Position numbers and translations under genes: made by a program. Shown here one piece after another: positions 12,911 through 26,249 of a DNA stretch of 64,000 nucleotides (position 1 is its first letter; each line of letters starts with the position of its first letter). Source of the DNA: Rotaria macrura (Eukaryota; Rotifera; Eurotatoria; Philodinida; Philodinidae); contig OENT01000210.1 of assembly GCA_900239685.1 (NCBI GenBank), forward strand, positions 96,672 to 160,671, read 5' to 3'. The notes below the pieces were generated by a model. That model made no database searches. It was given only the letters and a program-made list of their open reading frames with translations, and had not been told where the DNA came from.

Positions 12911-13624
12911 NNNNNNNNNNNNNNNNNNNNNNNNNNNNNNNNNNNNNNNNNNNNNNNNNNNNNNNNNNNNNNNNNNNNNNNNNNNNNNNNNNNNNNNNNN
13001 NNNNNNNNNNNNNNNNNNNNNNNNNNNNNNNNNNNNNNNNNNNNNNNNNNNNNNNNNNNNNNNNNNNNNNNNNNNNNNNNNNNNNNNNNNNNNNNNNNNN
13101 NNNNNNNNNNNNNNNNNNNNNNNNNNNNNNNNNNNNNNNNNNNNNNNNNNNNNNNNNNNNNNNNNNNNNNNNNNNNNNNNNNNNNNNNNNNNNNNNNNNN
13201 NNNNNNNNNNNNNNNNNNNNNNNNNNNNNNNNNNNNNNNNNNNNNNNNNNNNNNNNNNNNNNNNNNNNNNNNNNNNNNNNNNNNNNNNNNNNNNNNNNNN
13301 NNNNNNNNNNNNNNNNNNNNNNNNNNNNNNNNNNNNNNNNNNNNNNNNNNNNNNNNNNNNNNNNNNNNNNNNNNNNNNNNNNNNNNNNNNNNNNNNNNNN
13401 NNNNNNNNNNNNNNNNNNNNNNNNNNNNNNNNNNNNNNNNNNNNNNNNNNNNNNNNNNNNNNNNNNNNNNNNNNNNNNNNNNNNNNNNNNNNNNNNNNNN
13501 NNNNNNNNNNNNNNNNNNNNNNNNNNNNNNNNNNNNNNNNNNNNNNNNNNNNNNNNNNNNNNNNNNNNNNNNNNNNNNNNNNNNNNNNNNNNNNNNNNNN
13601 NNNNNNNNNNNNNNNNNNNNNNNN
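12911..13624. other. Assembly gap (714 N)
   Basis: Unbroken run of N. Flanking sequence is ordinary A+T-rich DNA, so nothing can be said about what is missing. Open frames across it are artefacts. Confidence 0.99.
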
Positions 13625-14890
13625 AACAATGATCAATGACGCGACATTTGTTTCAAGTCAGATTATTATATTGGTATTATTCAACCGTTGAATAGTGAAG
13701 AATGAATTTTTTAAATGACCTATCATGCAGACGAGTGGAGCTTTTTAATATGATGAACACTAACCTAAATGAGATATCATCGAATAAGACTACCCGTTGG
13801 GAAAAAATTTTAATCTATTCTAATGACATTCGAACCAATGCAAGGCAATTTACATTCAAGTAAAATAAGTAAAAGCATGTTTTCGAAATGAATTTATTAT
13901 TATTCACATAACACAATATTTCAAACCAACGAAAAATAGATATTTTCTTTTAACGACGAATACGAAGTGTGTTCTTCTGTATTAATTCTCATGTAAGAAT
14001 ATTCTGTACGAATACATACACAACAGGTATTCTGTATGCTAAGACGAAAACTATAGACCAACATTTTTCATGTTAATCTTTCTCATACCTATGACATTGA
14101 ATCGATTGATTGCATAGAAAATTGATGTTCCAGAATAAAAAAAGAAGTAAACATCTGATGTCATACACCTATCAAATATTCGTTTTCATATAATTACCAG
14201 GCATTCAATTTATCGAATGTTTTTCGTTTCATATACACGTTTTTAATATTGACCCAGGTGTATAGTCAAATGGATCGTTTATTTCCGTTGCATTTTTTCT
14301 TCTTTTTCTTTTGATGTTTAACATTCGTTGATTACCATTGTATGTTGATTTTTATATAAACAATTCACTAGTCTAGAGTCCAATAATAACATACAAATCT
14401 AAATTACTGCAAGCTATGTTTGTATGAATCATTCTTTTGCTTTCGACACATCATCATCATTATTGGCTTGCAGGAAAAAAATTATACGAGAAGTATTAGT
14501 AACATTGACGAGTCTTGTCTCATGGATAATTACTCGACAGCTTGTATTGTATAGATATATGTATGCAGACATACTCTCTCCTTCGCCTTATGTTGTAAAT
14601 ACTAGCGCATGAGTATAAAGCTACGGCGTGATGCGTTCACTTGGATAGCTCGAAGGCAAGTTCATGCCATTCTGTTATTATTGACTCTCTGTATATAAGA
14701 AATGACCAACTTACTGTTCATTCTCCTTATCTGACTGACTGCACGAGAACGCACGAACGGGCAAGTGTATGTGTCTTATCTTAAGCACTGTTCACTACTA
14801 ATGAATGAGAACATGTATGTCTAGAGAATAGAGGAAAAAAAAGGCACAACATTTTTTTTTTCGTGCGTTTGTGTTGTTGCTAATATGGAT

Positions 14891-14922
14891 ATTTATATAT
14901 ATATATATATAGAGAGAGAGAT
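14891..14922. repeat. (TA)n-(GA)n compound microsatellite
   Basis: A TA run directly followed by a GA run of five units. Confidence 0.9.
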
Positions 14923-16233
14923 AATTACTCAAAGGAAACTAATGATTCTAGCAGACGCGTGTTTCATAGTATCGTGGTTAATGGTTATTTTTGCTCGTTA
15001 GTTAAATTACTTTTAAATATACACATATCTGCTACAAAGAGATATTTCGAGTAATTTTCATATCGTGATTCGATGTTCATGATAATGATAAGTCACTATT
15101 TCTATCAACGCCTTTTATAATGATTACGTGAGATGAGGGATGTATACTGTGGAATATGAGAACGTGCTTGTCTTTCCTATTTATGCGTTCATTTCGCTAT
15201 TCTGCTCGAATGATCAGTTGCTAAATAAGCCGTTGTTCAGAAGCTGGAAAAAAAACTAAGTCAATATTCGAATACGCAATGTAAGTGTTTTAAAAGAATT
15301 TGTTCTATTTCTTTTGCATGGAAAAGAGTAACATGTGAAAAGATGAATATGAATGTCAATCATTCTTTCAAATATATCAATTTTATATAGACACTATGTC
15401 TTCGTAAAGGTATAGTTTTTGCAATTTTCTCACAGCATGGCGTCGTATTTTTTTTTTCTTTCATTTTTTTTATAAATGTATAATGCGTACGTAAGCAAAG
15501 AGATCTCATTTTTAGACGTAACACGAGAATAATAAATAGAGACGATGAAAAAAAAAACTTTCATCATACATTAAGTTGATTTTAGAAATGTACAATGTAA
15601 GCGATCCGCTATGGTGACTATGATTTGAATAGCATTATACGATTCGAAAGGATGAGTATTTAAATGACAAGCACACTATTAAAAAGTATCCAGCTATCTG
15701 GTTTTTTCTACTTGCGTCGATAGAAGAAGAAGAAAAAGGTCTAATTATGCACCTTGTTTATGTGAACAATAATAACAGAGAGATATGTTTATCTAGTATG
15801 GTATTTCAAGATTAATCTAATGAGTATTTCTATACCATTCGAAACCGTCTCATTCTCGTCGACAAACAATCACTTGGGAGATCAATGAATCTCGTGGTTC
15901 ATGATTAGTATATCTTCCATTTCTTTCTGTCCGTTTTTTTTTCATGCATTACATTCAATAGACAAGAGAATGAAACCTATAACTCGATCAGTTAGTTAAG
16001 CATTACTACTATACAAACAGCAAACATAGTCATATATCTATCAAGAGAGTTAGAGAGAGGAAGACAATAGCATTCAACTTAATTTAATTAAGACATTTTC
16101 TTGGTTGTGTCTCTTATTTTTGTTGGCATATCCCGACGTGATCATCAATGAATCTTCTCATTCTAGGTTTCTATTCTTTTTTCGTTCTTATGCTTTAAGA
16201 CTCTGAACTAGAACGTTGAATAGGTGAATGACA

Positions 16234-16265
16234 AGAGAGCGAGCGAGGAAGAGAGAGAGAGAGAG
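16234..16265. repeat. GA-rich microsatellite
   Basis: Interrupted GA repeat (GAGAGCGAGCGAGGAAGAGA and further GA units) about 0.5 kb upstream of the next gene start. Confidence 0.85.
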
Positions 16266-16746
16266 TCAGCAAAGAAAAAGCTTAGCACACATACATGCAC
16301 TGCAGGAAATTAATAATGAATGTAAAGAATGCAGTACGAGCAATAAAAATTAGGACCTATCAAGATTTTTGCTGTCAAACAAGTGAATAGAAGAGGAAAA
16401 AAAAGCGTTTCTCTTTTTTTTTTAAAGTATCCACAGGATTGATGGTTAGAAGAGAAATACAGCCTATTGCTATTAAATGAACTTTTTGACAATGTCATGC
16501 AATATTTTGATGATTTTGTGATGTTTAGTAGTAATATAGTATGTCTACACTGGAGAAATCTGCCACAGAATCGAACGTTTCAATAGATGAAAAGATTGAA
16601 CACATACAAAGAAAACAACCTTGATTAAGAGCATGTATTTTCTAATACGTCTGAGACTATGATTGATTCCATAAAATAATTTCTCGTCTTTTTTTTTTCT
16701 TTCTTTTGTTTTTTGTATGTAGAATTTCTCATTAGTCATCAATGAC

Positions 16747-19700
16747 ATGATTTTTATTGTTGACAGTAGCATTTGTCTGCTACTATCCATAGCAATTCTG
16801 GTTGTTCAATCGACAACAATTTATCAAAATGACTACGAACCGCGTGTATTCGATTATATTCCATTGAATTGTTATGATTGTTTATCATATCGTGATATTA
16901 TATTAACACAACTAACAACAATACCAGCGCAATCATTTGCCAATTTTAATTTAGGTTCACGTGACACAAATATGATATTGAATGGACAATTAAAATTAAA
17001 TTTTCAACCATACGCATTTCAATCATTTGTTGTACAAAAACCAAATAAAACATTAACACTTACATTTGCAGCACCGAATTCATGGTTGAATATAACTGAA
17101 AATACATTCAATGGTCTTGATCTTAAACCATATTCAACATTACGTATAATTATTAAGTTTTTTTATGGTTGTACATTTCATACGAATTCATTGTCAGGTA
17201 TTAAAATGGGTAAATATTCTCGATTAATTATTGATATATCATCTGTAACACAGATTAATTTTCAAAATAATATTATCGAACAAAATGATTTAACATCATC
17301 GATTGATTTTATCATATCTCGTACAGATACAATTGTATTCGAATCGCATTCATTTTCATCATTAACTATTTATTCAAATCAAATTCTATCATTCTATTTT
17401 GAACTTATATCACATATACATTTGAAGTCCTATTCATTTAAATCCTTACAATTACAATTATCAAGTTCATTTCGTTTTCATTCATTATTTTTAACACGTT
17501 TAACGATGGATTCATATGCATTTCAAAATATGTCATTAGATACGAATGCAATATTTAATTTCACTATACAAACATTAGGTACATGTTTATGTTTAAAACC
17601 ATATTCATTTGATAATATTCATGGAATGTATGAAAGTAAAAATATAACAATATTCTTTACACTTAATAATCTTCGTGGATTATCTATTTTTTCAAATACA
17701 TTTTCAAATCTATCATTAAATCATATGGATAATCAATTGAAAATATTCTCTGATAATCCAATCAATGATCCAAATCCAATTATAAATTTTGATAAAGATT
17801 CTTTTTCATCAATACATCAGTCTGGTTTAGTTATATTCAATTTTTCATCAACAACAATTGTGAAATTCGAAAAAAATTCTTTACAGTACAATTATCTATC
17901 GTATAATATTTATTTAAAAGATATTGTTCTATTTGATTTATCATTATTAAATTTAAATATTTTTACAACGAATATCAATTTACATTTTGATTATGTCAAT
18001 TATGTTAAATGGTTTTCATCTATGGAACATAGTTTAACGTAAGTGAAGTCAAATTAGAATAATGCATCGATGTACTATTTCAACAGTGACATATTTCGAT
18101 GTCATATCGTTTTTTTTCCATAGGAGTTAGATCATTCATGTAGAACATGAGCTACATCATAGAAAACACACTTTCAAAGTGTTTCAACATACAATAGGAC
18201 GACACATGAGTTACTTAATAGCATAAAAGTCTATGTTCCCTTTGATCGTAATAGTCGGAAAACACATCGTCGAAAAATGCCGCCAGGAAGGAATTTTACG
18301 AGTCTAACTATTGATAGGCGACCAAAAAAAAACAAACAAGAAGAAGAAAACATTCTCGAATAGCATAAATCAATACTATACCTCGACAGTCATGTATTGT
18401 GCATTATTTAAAGTTTAAATAATGTATTTTAACAATAGCTTTGTATTTGTCGTCGATGCTCGTCTATATTGAACAACATTCGTAGGAAATTTTCTAAATA
18501 CAATGAATTGTACTTAAAGTAGAAACGATCCTATTTTCTTATAAATATTTCAAGGATAATCTGCAATACAATATAATAAATTTCTAATTTAACAAATCAT
18601 ATATAATTATTTATCTAGTCTATGGAGAAATACAGAACTATGTTCGTGAGAATGAATAATTGCTTCGTGAAACTCAGGTAGTTACTTCATATGCAGTTGA
18701 ATTCCCTACCTTAGTGACTAAATTCATGAACGACTCATACTAGAAAATATCTTGAGTACTACTCATCAATAAGTTCTCGTATTATGATCCACATGTTTGA
18801 GCACGACAAATGAATGTTTGTACTTTAATATTGCGTGTTTTTTTCTCTCACTCTAGTGGTCTGTTTTCGAACTATCGAGAAGCATATATTCTATAGTAAT
18901 AAACAAATATAGGAATTCATTGGCCTTCATTGTTCTTTCCTAAAAAAAAACGATATGGATCAAGTTTTTTCTTTCTTTCTGTGAGACAAACTAAATAGTA
19001 ATCAGAGAAAGTAGTATGCGCTCCGAACATTTAAATATCAATAGAAAAAAAAGGAATGAATAATGAATCATTCAAGGACATCTAAGTAAAGCAATATTAT
19101 GCAATAATCAATTGAGTCTTTTTTCTTTTTGATTATACATTGATACAAAAAAAAATAGAATAATAAACATGCATCAACACGCATATATTATCATTTCTTA
19201 GCTTCAATAAGTATTCAATTGTAATCGTGACATGAACAATACAACAAGAAAATTCGATTTTTTACTTACTTGTCAAGACATGAATTTGATTGAATCATAT
19301 CAATTTTGTATAGTACATTCATTGAATTTAGTTCTATTTTTTTTACATACTATAATTACAATAACCTTCGAAGTTCGAGAGTGTCAAACGAATTATCTGA
19401 AAATCTACGTGAAAATTTTTCCATGAGATAATTGTTTCTAATGTTTTTTTATTCAGTAACTAGACAGACGTATATATTAAATTTCCCTTCAGACGAATAG
19501 AATTGGTAGTCATTTAAATTTACAGAAACCAATCCGTAATCTTTGATCTTCATATCGTTCGATTGTAATACCATTCGATGATTGTTTATTTTTATTTTGG
19601 TTTTGTTTTTTAGTAAGCATCAATCTCTGGTTCGATTCTATGTCAATTCTATTTCAAATAATTCTTGTCTTTTCTATGAAGCTCCCCGTTATGTACCATG

Positions 19701-20388
19701 GTTATTTGTTAACCCTAATACAACGATATGTAATTGTCCGTTGTTGTTTGCTTATAAACATGGTCAATTAGATGGACAACTAATACCATGTATACGTTCA
19801 ATGTCTGGACATGAAACAGCTCGTAAAATGGACGAATGTAATTTTGATCGAAACACAAATACATGCCATTCAACTATTGAATCTTTAACAAATTTAAATA
19901 ATAATACATCAACAAATTCGATAATATCGAATTCATTAGAAATTGATAGTTTCTTAATTTATCAATTATATGATCGAAATTATCTTACATGTTCATATAA
20001 TTATTCATTGTTTCGTTCATCATTTATTGTTCGTTCACGTTTATTTAATAATATAGGTCTTATTATTGGTATTATACTTGGTATATTCATTATTTTGCTT
20101 ATTCTTGTCATGGCATTATTAAATGGTTTACAATATAAAATAAGAGAATATGATGAAACATGGACATGGAGACGAAATATGTCATGGACATCATTACGGC
20201 GAACATTATCTCAAACATCATTGAGACGTTCACGACGAGATCTACGTAATGGAAATGTAATAACATCGAAATCTGAAAATCAACTCGATCGTTTACGATA
20301 CGAACAAGCCGATAGTGAAGATCAAGAATTAGATAATGAATTCAATCAAGCACCATGTATGAATACGGATCAATGCAGGAAAAATTGA
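16747..20388 (+). CDS. Single-pass membrane protein with LRR-like ectodomain
   Basis: Exons 16747-18038 and 19614-20388. The donor AAC|GTAAGT and acceptor TTTTTTAG agree in phase and give 688 residues. The N-terminus is hydrophobic (SSICLLLSIAILVVQ) and fits a signal peptide. Residues about 30-430 are a run of beta-strand/Phe-Leu-rich repeats with recurring xxSFxxL and LxLxxxSF units and many N-glycosylation sites, resembling irregular leucine-rich repeats. Exon 2 carries a cysteine-containing LRRCT-like cap (PWLFVNPNTTICNCPLL and CNFDRNTNTC), a transmembrane helix (GLIIGIILGIFIILLILVMA) and a basic/acidic cytoplasmic tail with SWTSLRRT and QTSLRRS repeats that could be phosphorylated. AATAAA at 20469-20474 lies 80 bp past the stop. 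The 1,575-bp intron is long compared with the roughly 60-bp introns elsewhere here. Ligand and function are unknown. Confidence 0.82.
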
Positions 20389-22532
20389 GGAGAAATCATC
20401 TAATATAAACAAGTGTCTTCTTTTATCTCTTTTGTGATATTTTTATTTTGTTTTGGTTTTTAAATCTAAATAAACTAGAGAGTATTCTTATGTAAAATAC
20501 AAATGATTTTAATTTCTGCTTTTTCTTCTTTACTGAGTCATGTTATAAATTATGTATACACATCGATGGATTTCATGGTTCACGATTGTTTGTCTTTGAA
20601 ATATCATGAAGTAGTTCTATATTGAACAAACTCACGAAATAATGAAGATGCTAAATGTTTATGACTATCGATGGTAGAGAACAAATTTGTTGTGATTAGA
20701 TACACGTATAGAGAGTTCAAGAGTAGTGAACATTTTTCGCCTTTTTACAAGACTTTCCTAGATAGGGAAATATCTTAAAATCAAACTTCTTTCGGATATT
20801 TTCTTAGATATAAACAGTTTGCTTCCCAGTACGATTCTTTTGTTTTTTTGACTAAGAAGTTGAATTCAGGCGCTAAACAGATACACAAAGTTGAAAAGGA
20901 AGTAAATGAAAATGAAAGAATCATTAAAAACTTGATTCGAATTTTCTTGTGATTTAGAGTGATTTGAAAATAAAAGAATGACTAACAATAACAAGTGTTT
21001 GAGAAAAAGTAAACTTCAAAAATTGATTTTTTATTAGCAGTGTCAGCAAGCACCACGTCCAAGCAAATGAAAGTTTGATAATAAAGAAAGTTGCATTATT
21101 TTGGATGACACTGAAGTATTTCTAGATTAATGATATTGCTTTGGTGTAGTTGTTCGTTGTTCTGAAACTAATTCATAGTATTTACAACGCACATTGTCTA
21201 GTGAATACTTTTTGTTTTTTGTTTCTTAATATGAAAAATAAATATTTTTCTTGGGTGGAACAACAAATATTTGCCAGATAACTGCGGAGTTGGCATCGGT
21301 TTGGGAAGTTCCACGCAGATCTCTACAATAAGTAGATAGGATTTTTCTTCAGTATTGAATAAATCTGATACTAATATAATAAGCATAGTTTGTATTTGAT
21401 ACTCAACTTTTCTACGAATGAAAAGTGATAGCAGTATGGAAAATATTCAAGTGTATAAACTATTTATCATCAGTACTTTGAGAAAGTAAATTTTAGCTGC
21501 TGATCTTTTTGAAGGACAATTGAGTTTAAGTGAGAATATATAACATACTCGAAGTGTTTCTTGTAAGATATACGTTTCTTACATAACTGAATACTAATCT
21601 AGTGATTATATCAGTGTAAGTGAAATAGTATTAGAATAGAATTATTTCGAATCCCAGAATGAACTATGCTGGCTTGAAATGAAAATCTATGAACTATTCG
21701 AAGTAGTTTTTCTCTGACATTTACCTACACATTGAAAAAATTTAGATAGAAGATTTTTGGTTAGAAAGCGTATGATCTTTGTCTTATGTCATTGATAGTT
21801 GATTGGTTACAATAGAGTAAAAGTTATCAAACTGTTTCGTATCGTCAAATTAGTAAATTTCATCTCATTGAAAGTAGTTTGACTTCGTTGTTATTAGAGA
21901 ATGATGAATCTAATAATTATAGAAAACACTTCAAAAATAGATAAATATATGTTGTGTTTATTTTTATGTAGTGTTAAAAAAAATGAATGTGTGTTTATGA
22001 GAAATAAAATATGATTGCCATAATGATGATGATGCGAATGGTGAAAGCATGAGAATGAGAAATTGAAACGCATATCTCACTGTACAATATGAAAGGTGTT
22101 AAATTACATGGAGGTGACAAGGCGGATCTCACGGTCAACATGAAGTGTACACTCATACACACAGGAAGAAAAAGCATTTGGATCTTATTATTGCTCAAAT
22201 ATTTTATTTTTTTTTTCAACTAGTCATTAGAATAATTATTATTGGATTAGACAAGTTTTTCTTTTCCATTAGTGTTCATTTCGTATTTGAAACTCAAGAG
22301 ACAGATGTTTCCATCAAACGAACCATGCTGTGTGTCCGAATATTATTTGATCTCCTTTTTCTCTCGTTCTCACCTAACTGACAATTAGAATGATGAGAAT
22401 GATTGAATGAAATTTTCTCATTCGCGTTTCTCGTCTTCTTCTTCTTCCTTTTTTTTTGTTTCTCTTCGTTTCCTGTTTCTTCTTTTCTACCTATATACAT
22501 TTCTATCCTTCGATTTCATTTTCATAGTGAAT
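20389..22532. other. Intergenic between LRR-like gene and NRARP-like gene
   Basis: A+T-rich with no supported gene. Only the polyadenylation signal of the left gene (20469-20474) and pyrimidine-rich sequence before the next ATG are notable. TTTTCATAG at 22519-22527 could be the acceptor of a 5'UTR intron of the next gene. Confidence 0.4.
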
Positions 22533-22853
22533 ATGATTCTCGATCATCATCAATTCGCACATCGTTTATTCAATACGATTCTTCAGAATGGTGATATTTA
22601 TGATATTAAAATGCTTCTACTAAAATCTTATCGTATTAATATTAATCTCAATTGTTTGGAATACAATGGTCAATCATTAGTGCATTTGTGTTGTCTCCAT
22701 AATCGTCTTGATTTATTAAAAATTTTTGTCGAATTCGGTCATTGTAATATATTGACTATGAATCGTGACGGTTGGCTTCCATTACATATAGCCGTGTATC
22801 TTGGTTATATGGATATTGTATTCTATTTATTAGAATGTATTAAATCAAATTAA
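22533..22853 (+). CDS. Small ankyrin-repeat protein, NRARP-like
   Basis: 106 residues from the ATG at 22533. The upstream frame is open but low-complexity Ser/Phe, so it is excluded. A short N-terminal helix (RLFNTILQNGDIYDIKMLL) is followed by two ankyrin repeats: NGQSLVHLCCLHNRLDLLKI with VEFGHCNILTMN, then RDGWLPLHIAVYLGYMDIV with FYLL. Overall size (vertebrate NRARP is about 114 residues), position of the two repeats and the NRDGW-LHIA core match NRARP, a feedback inhibitor that binds the Notch intracellular domain on DNA and also affects LEF1. That function is family knowledge; orthology here is inferred from motif order. The alternative is an unrelated short ankyrin protein. It is a single exon in the coding part. 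Confidence 0.75.
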   Translation: MILDHHQFAHRLFNTILQNGDIYDIKMLLLKSYRININLNCLEYNGQSLVHLCCLHNRLDLLKIFVEFGHCNILTMNRDGWLPLHIAVYLGYMDIVFYLLECIKSN

Positions 22854-25800
22854 AATCTAGTCAAATCATTCGTTTTTTTCGTTTGCATGTCAAAAAAGTT
22901 TCTTTCCGGTGTCTTTATTCAAACAAGAAAAAGGTAATTATATATCAGATAGACATACTGGATGTTGTCTATATAAGATTAAGAGCTTAGAATTCGATCG
23001 AGTGTCTAGGGAAAATCGGCTTAGTGTTGATCTTTTTTTTTTCTTCTTTTCTATCCAAAGAAATATTAAATTTCTTTATTTTCTCGTTTAGAAAATGTGA
23101 AACAGTGATTAACAATCAAACTAAACACATCCTTCAAAGTGGTCACGTATCGTTGATGTTTAAACAATTTTTTTTCTGTACGCCATTGTAATGGAAAAGA
23201 AAGTGATAGTTTTCTCACCTATTGCTCTTTTTTCCCATGTTGTATTATGTAAATAAAAAGTGAATCGATCACACGATGTGTGTGGCGGTACGTTTCTCCT
23301 CGTTTTCTTTTTTATCTATTCTATGTTATAACAAGATAATCTTCAAATAGCGAAATGTGATTAATTTGAATTTTTTTCTCATCGAAATATATCGTTGAAG
23401 AGATGAGTCTCATATATATTCACACCGACAGGTCTACATAGAATCGATCGAGAATTCTATAAATAATAGAAATACGTTATTTACTAATGAAGAAACGATA
23501 TAGAGAGCTTATGAGATCAAATGGTCTTACCTGTGTTTATTCAAACTTGAATCTCAAAAGATATTTTTCCAATCTAGTCCATGAACAAATATTCTTGGAC
23601 TCAATAGACTTTCTCACACGAGATCATTCGATGAAGGTCGTATCAGAAGTAAGGACAGGACACTAAGATTTTTCTCTTGTCATCTTTACTTTGAGTTCAA
23701 TAATGTTGATCGTATTAATTTATGAGCGAGTATCAAATGAATATTATTAGAAAAAAAACCAAGAAATACCACACTTTATTTAACGCTATAGATGAACTAA
23801 GTTTTTTTTTGTTGCCTTTTTCTGCTTGCTTACTATATGAAAATAGTGCTTTCGTCATCATTGACAATAGAAATCAGAATTTGCAAGTTGAAAACTGCAG
23901 CATATGGAACTATTGCTTTTTATCGAGTATACGAAAGTTATACGTTCGATAGGAATATAAAACTATGATACATTCAACGGCATGGTCAGATTCATCTTAA
24001 AATTTCAATCGACTGTAGATTTTTCTATTGATTCGTCTATTCCATCTAATGTAGATGAAAGAAAAATATTTTTCATCAACTTGATATATCGGTCGCACAT
24101 GGTGAGAATTGTTTGAAGATATATATATATATATAACTTGTCATTTACGTTTATATTTGATTACTAAATACAATTCTTAGTTGTATGCATTATTCTTACA
24201 AACACTTGGGACGTATCATTGTGTACATATGTATTTTCCCATGCATATTCTTAGTGTTGATAAATATACTGAAAGACAGATCTTTCAATGGTTCTAATCT
24301 AGTAACTAAAACGTATCTCGTAGCGAAATTCTGTTATTAAATTATCGTCGATCATATCCCTCATCCAGAGAAAACATGTTTCTTAACAACAACAAATAAT
24401 TTGTATTACACAATTTAATGAACTGATTCAATACTTTATCAATGAAGTTCAATTTTACTTCATCTATGAAAATCAATTTTCTTTCGTAAAATTCAATAAA
24501 TTAGTCTCAAGTCTAAAAAGATCTATTAAACTATTTTAGTCTCTTAAAATTGATTATACGAACACAATCATCAAATGAAATAATGCCTTGAGCTGATGTT
24601 TTCGTGTTCTAAAATTTTCATCTCATGTGTTTCATAGGTAGTGTCAGTGATGGTTCAAGTAGATTAGAGCAACAATGAAAGAGAAAGTAGTGTCTAAAAT
24701 TAGGAAAATGTGTGCACTACTGCAATAGCGTTTCGAAATCGACGATACATTCAACAGTTATAAATTGAAATTGTTAATTACAGTATCTGGATCGAATCCA
24801 TCAATTGCAAGGGCTGACATTTTTTCCGATGATTTCAATTATCCTTGATTCAGAAAAAGGGGTACATTTGAGGATGCTAATAATTCATTAAAAATTGGTG
24901 TGTCATTTACAAGTCTGTTCATAATATCATGAACTATGGATCAAGAGAAGATTATGTGTTTAATTATATGATTATTTTTGTTTGTTTAGAATTGAATAAA
25001 ATTTCTCAAACAAACAGCTTGATTGATTCGGTTAATTTTTTCAACAAAGTCTTCATGATCTTGTAAAATAATATTTTCAACGCTTCGTTCGATTTAGTTT
25101 TAATCGGTTATTGTTAACTGAGTATGCTTATAGATCAGCTGATTCACAATATTTAGAAAGAAACAAGTTTTCATCGTAGTTATTCTTGTCAGCAGATATT
25201 TGCTAAACAACAGAGTGATACTAGTATCAATCCATTTTAGATTTTCTATGTAATCATTTCTTTTTTTTTTACCTTCGGAAGAATGGGATCCATCAAAATT
25301 AGATGAACTAAGTAGTCTTTGTAGAGAAAGAAACTAAAATATTTCGTCTAATAAATTGATATCAATATAAATGAAGAAAAACATAGTTCGATGATTTTTC
25401 TGCTTGAAAATTGCGTTGCATACCTAGAATAAAAGAGGATTGACGGTTTCATGAATTTTCGATCACATTAAGTTTACTAAATATTTTATCTCTGTATTAA
25501 TAACGGTACCTTCCTGAATCTCTCTACTCAAGCGAAACTTTGAAATTTCAATTCTCAATTTTTTGTGGGTAGAATGCCATCCCGTCCTTCCCTCAAGGAT
25601 CGAAAAAAATCTTTGTCTTTAATTTGAATGTCTCGTGTCTATTCTTATACAGCTCGATGCATTGATCATAAATATCATATTTTTATCAACAATTAATCGA
25701 GTAATAAAAAATTATCGAGAACTTTTTCTGTAGTACCTCAGTGCAGAATGATGTTTGTTTCATCCACATGCCATTCTTAAGTTCATTTGAGTGGGCGTGG

Positions 25801-26249
25801 ATGAGCGTTGGTAATGTGAATGTGACTGTCATTCAAAAAAGGAAATACTAAGACTCACACGCAGACCATCAATCTGTACTTTCAAAAATGTAGTTTTTTA
25901 AAGTAGACGGTAAATTTCAGATGCTTCACAAACAGGAATAAACTTTTCAAATTTGCATCAAATGAAATTTTCACTTTTTCAATTTACTTGAAATCTATTT
26001 TCAATATATTCATAAATAAGAAATAGTGTTGCTAAAATAAATTCATCAAGCAAAATAGAATACCAGTATTCGATATCTAGTTCTACGAATCACCTGTCGA
26101 TAGGAATATAGAAGAATGATGCCATTTCTATTGTTTATTTACTAAAGGAATGTCGAATAGTGAAGAGAAAAGCAGTATAAATGTCTTTTTTTCCATTGAT
26201 GTCAGGATATGAAAATCATCGACATCATGATACATGGCACTGTTACTTA
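22854..26249. other. Intergenic, no gene recognised
   Basis: A+T-rich with no supported gene. A TA microsatellite lies at 24119-24136. A 76-codon frame at 23722-23952 shows no recognisable motif and lies in A+T-rich sequence without splice partners. Confidence 0.45.
24119..24136. repeat. (TA)n microsatellite
   Basis: Short perfect TA run in intergenic DNA. Confidence 0.9.

Larger units (their letters stand above)
13625..16746. other. Intergenic, upstream of the LRR-like membrane protein gene
   Basis: No gene seen. It contains poly-T and poly-A runs, a TA/GA compound microsatellite (14891-14922) and a GA tract (16234-16265). The promoter and 5'UTR of the gene starting at 16747 should lie at the right end, but no core element could be assigned. 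Confidence 0.4.

Noticed and set aside
12865..13636. Long open frames on both strands across the N run
   Set aside because: They consist of undetermined bases and are artefacts of the assembly gap.
19232..19426. 64-codon frame inside the long intron of the LRR-like gene
   Set aside because: No flanking splice sites that keep phase and no similarity to the repeats; exons 1 and 2 already join in frame without it.
22145..22532. Several overlapping frames rich in Phe/Ser/Lys around the NRARP-like start
   Set aside because: Low-complexity pyrimidine-rich DNA read in different frames; the conserved protein begins only at 22533.
24780..24810. GGATCGAATCC-like string as a possible tRNA T-arm
   Set aside because: No matching acceptor, D or anticodon stems around it.
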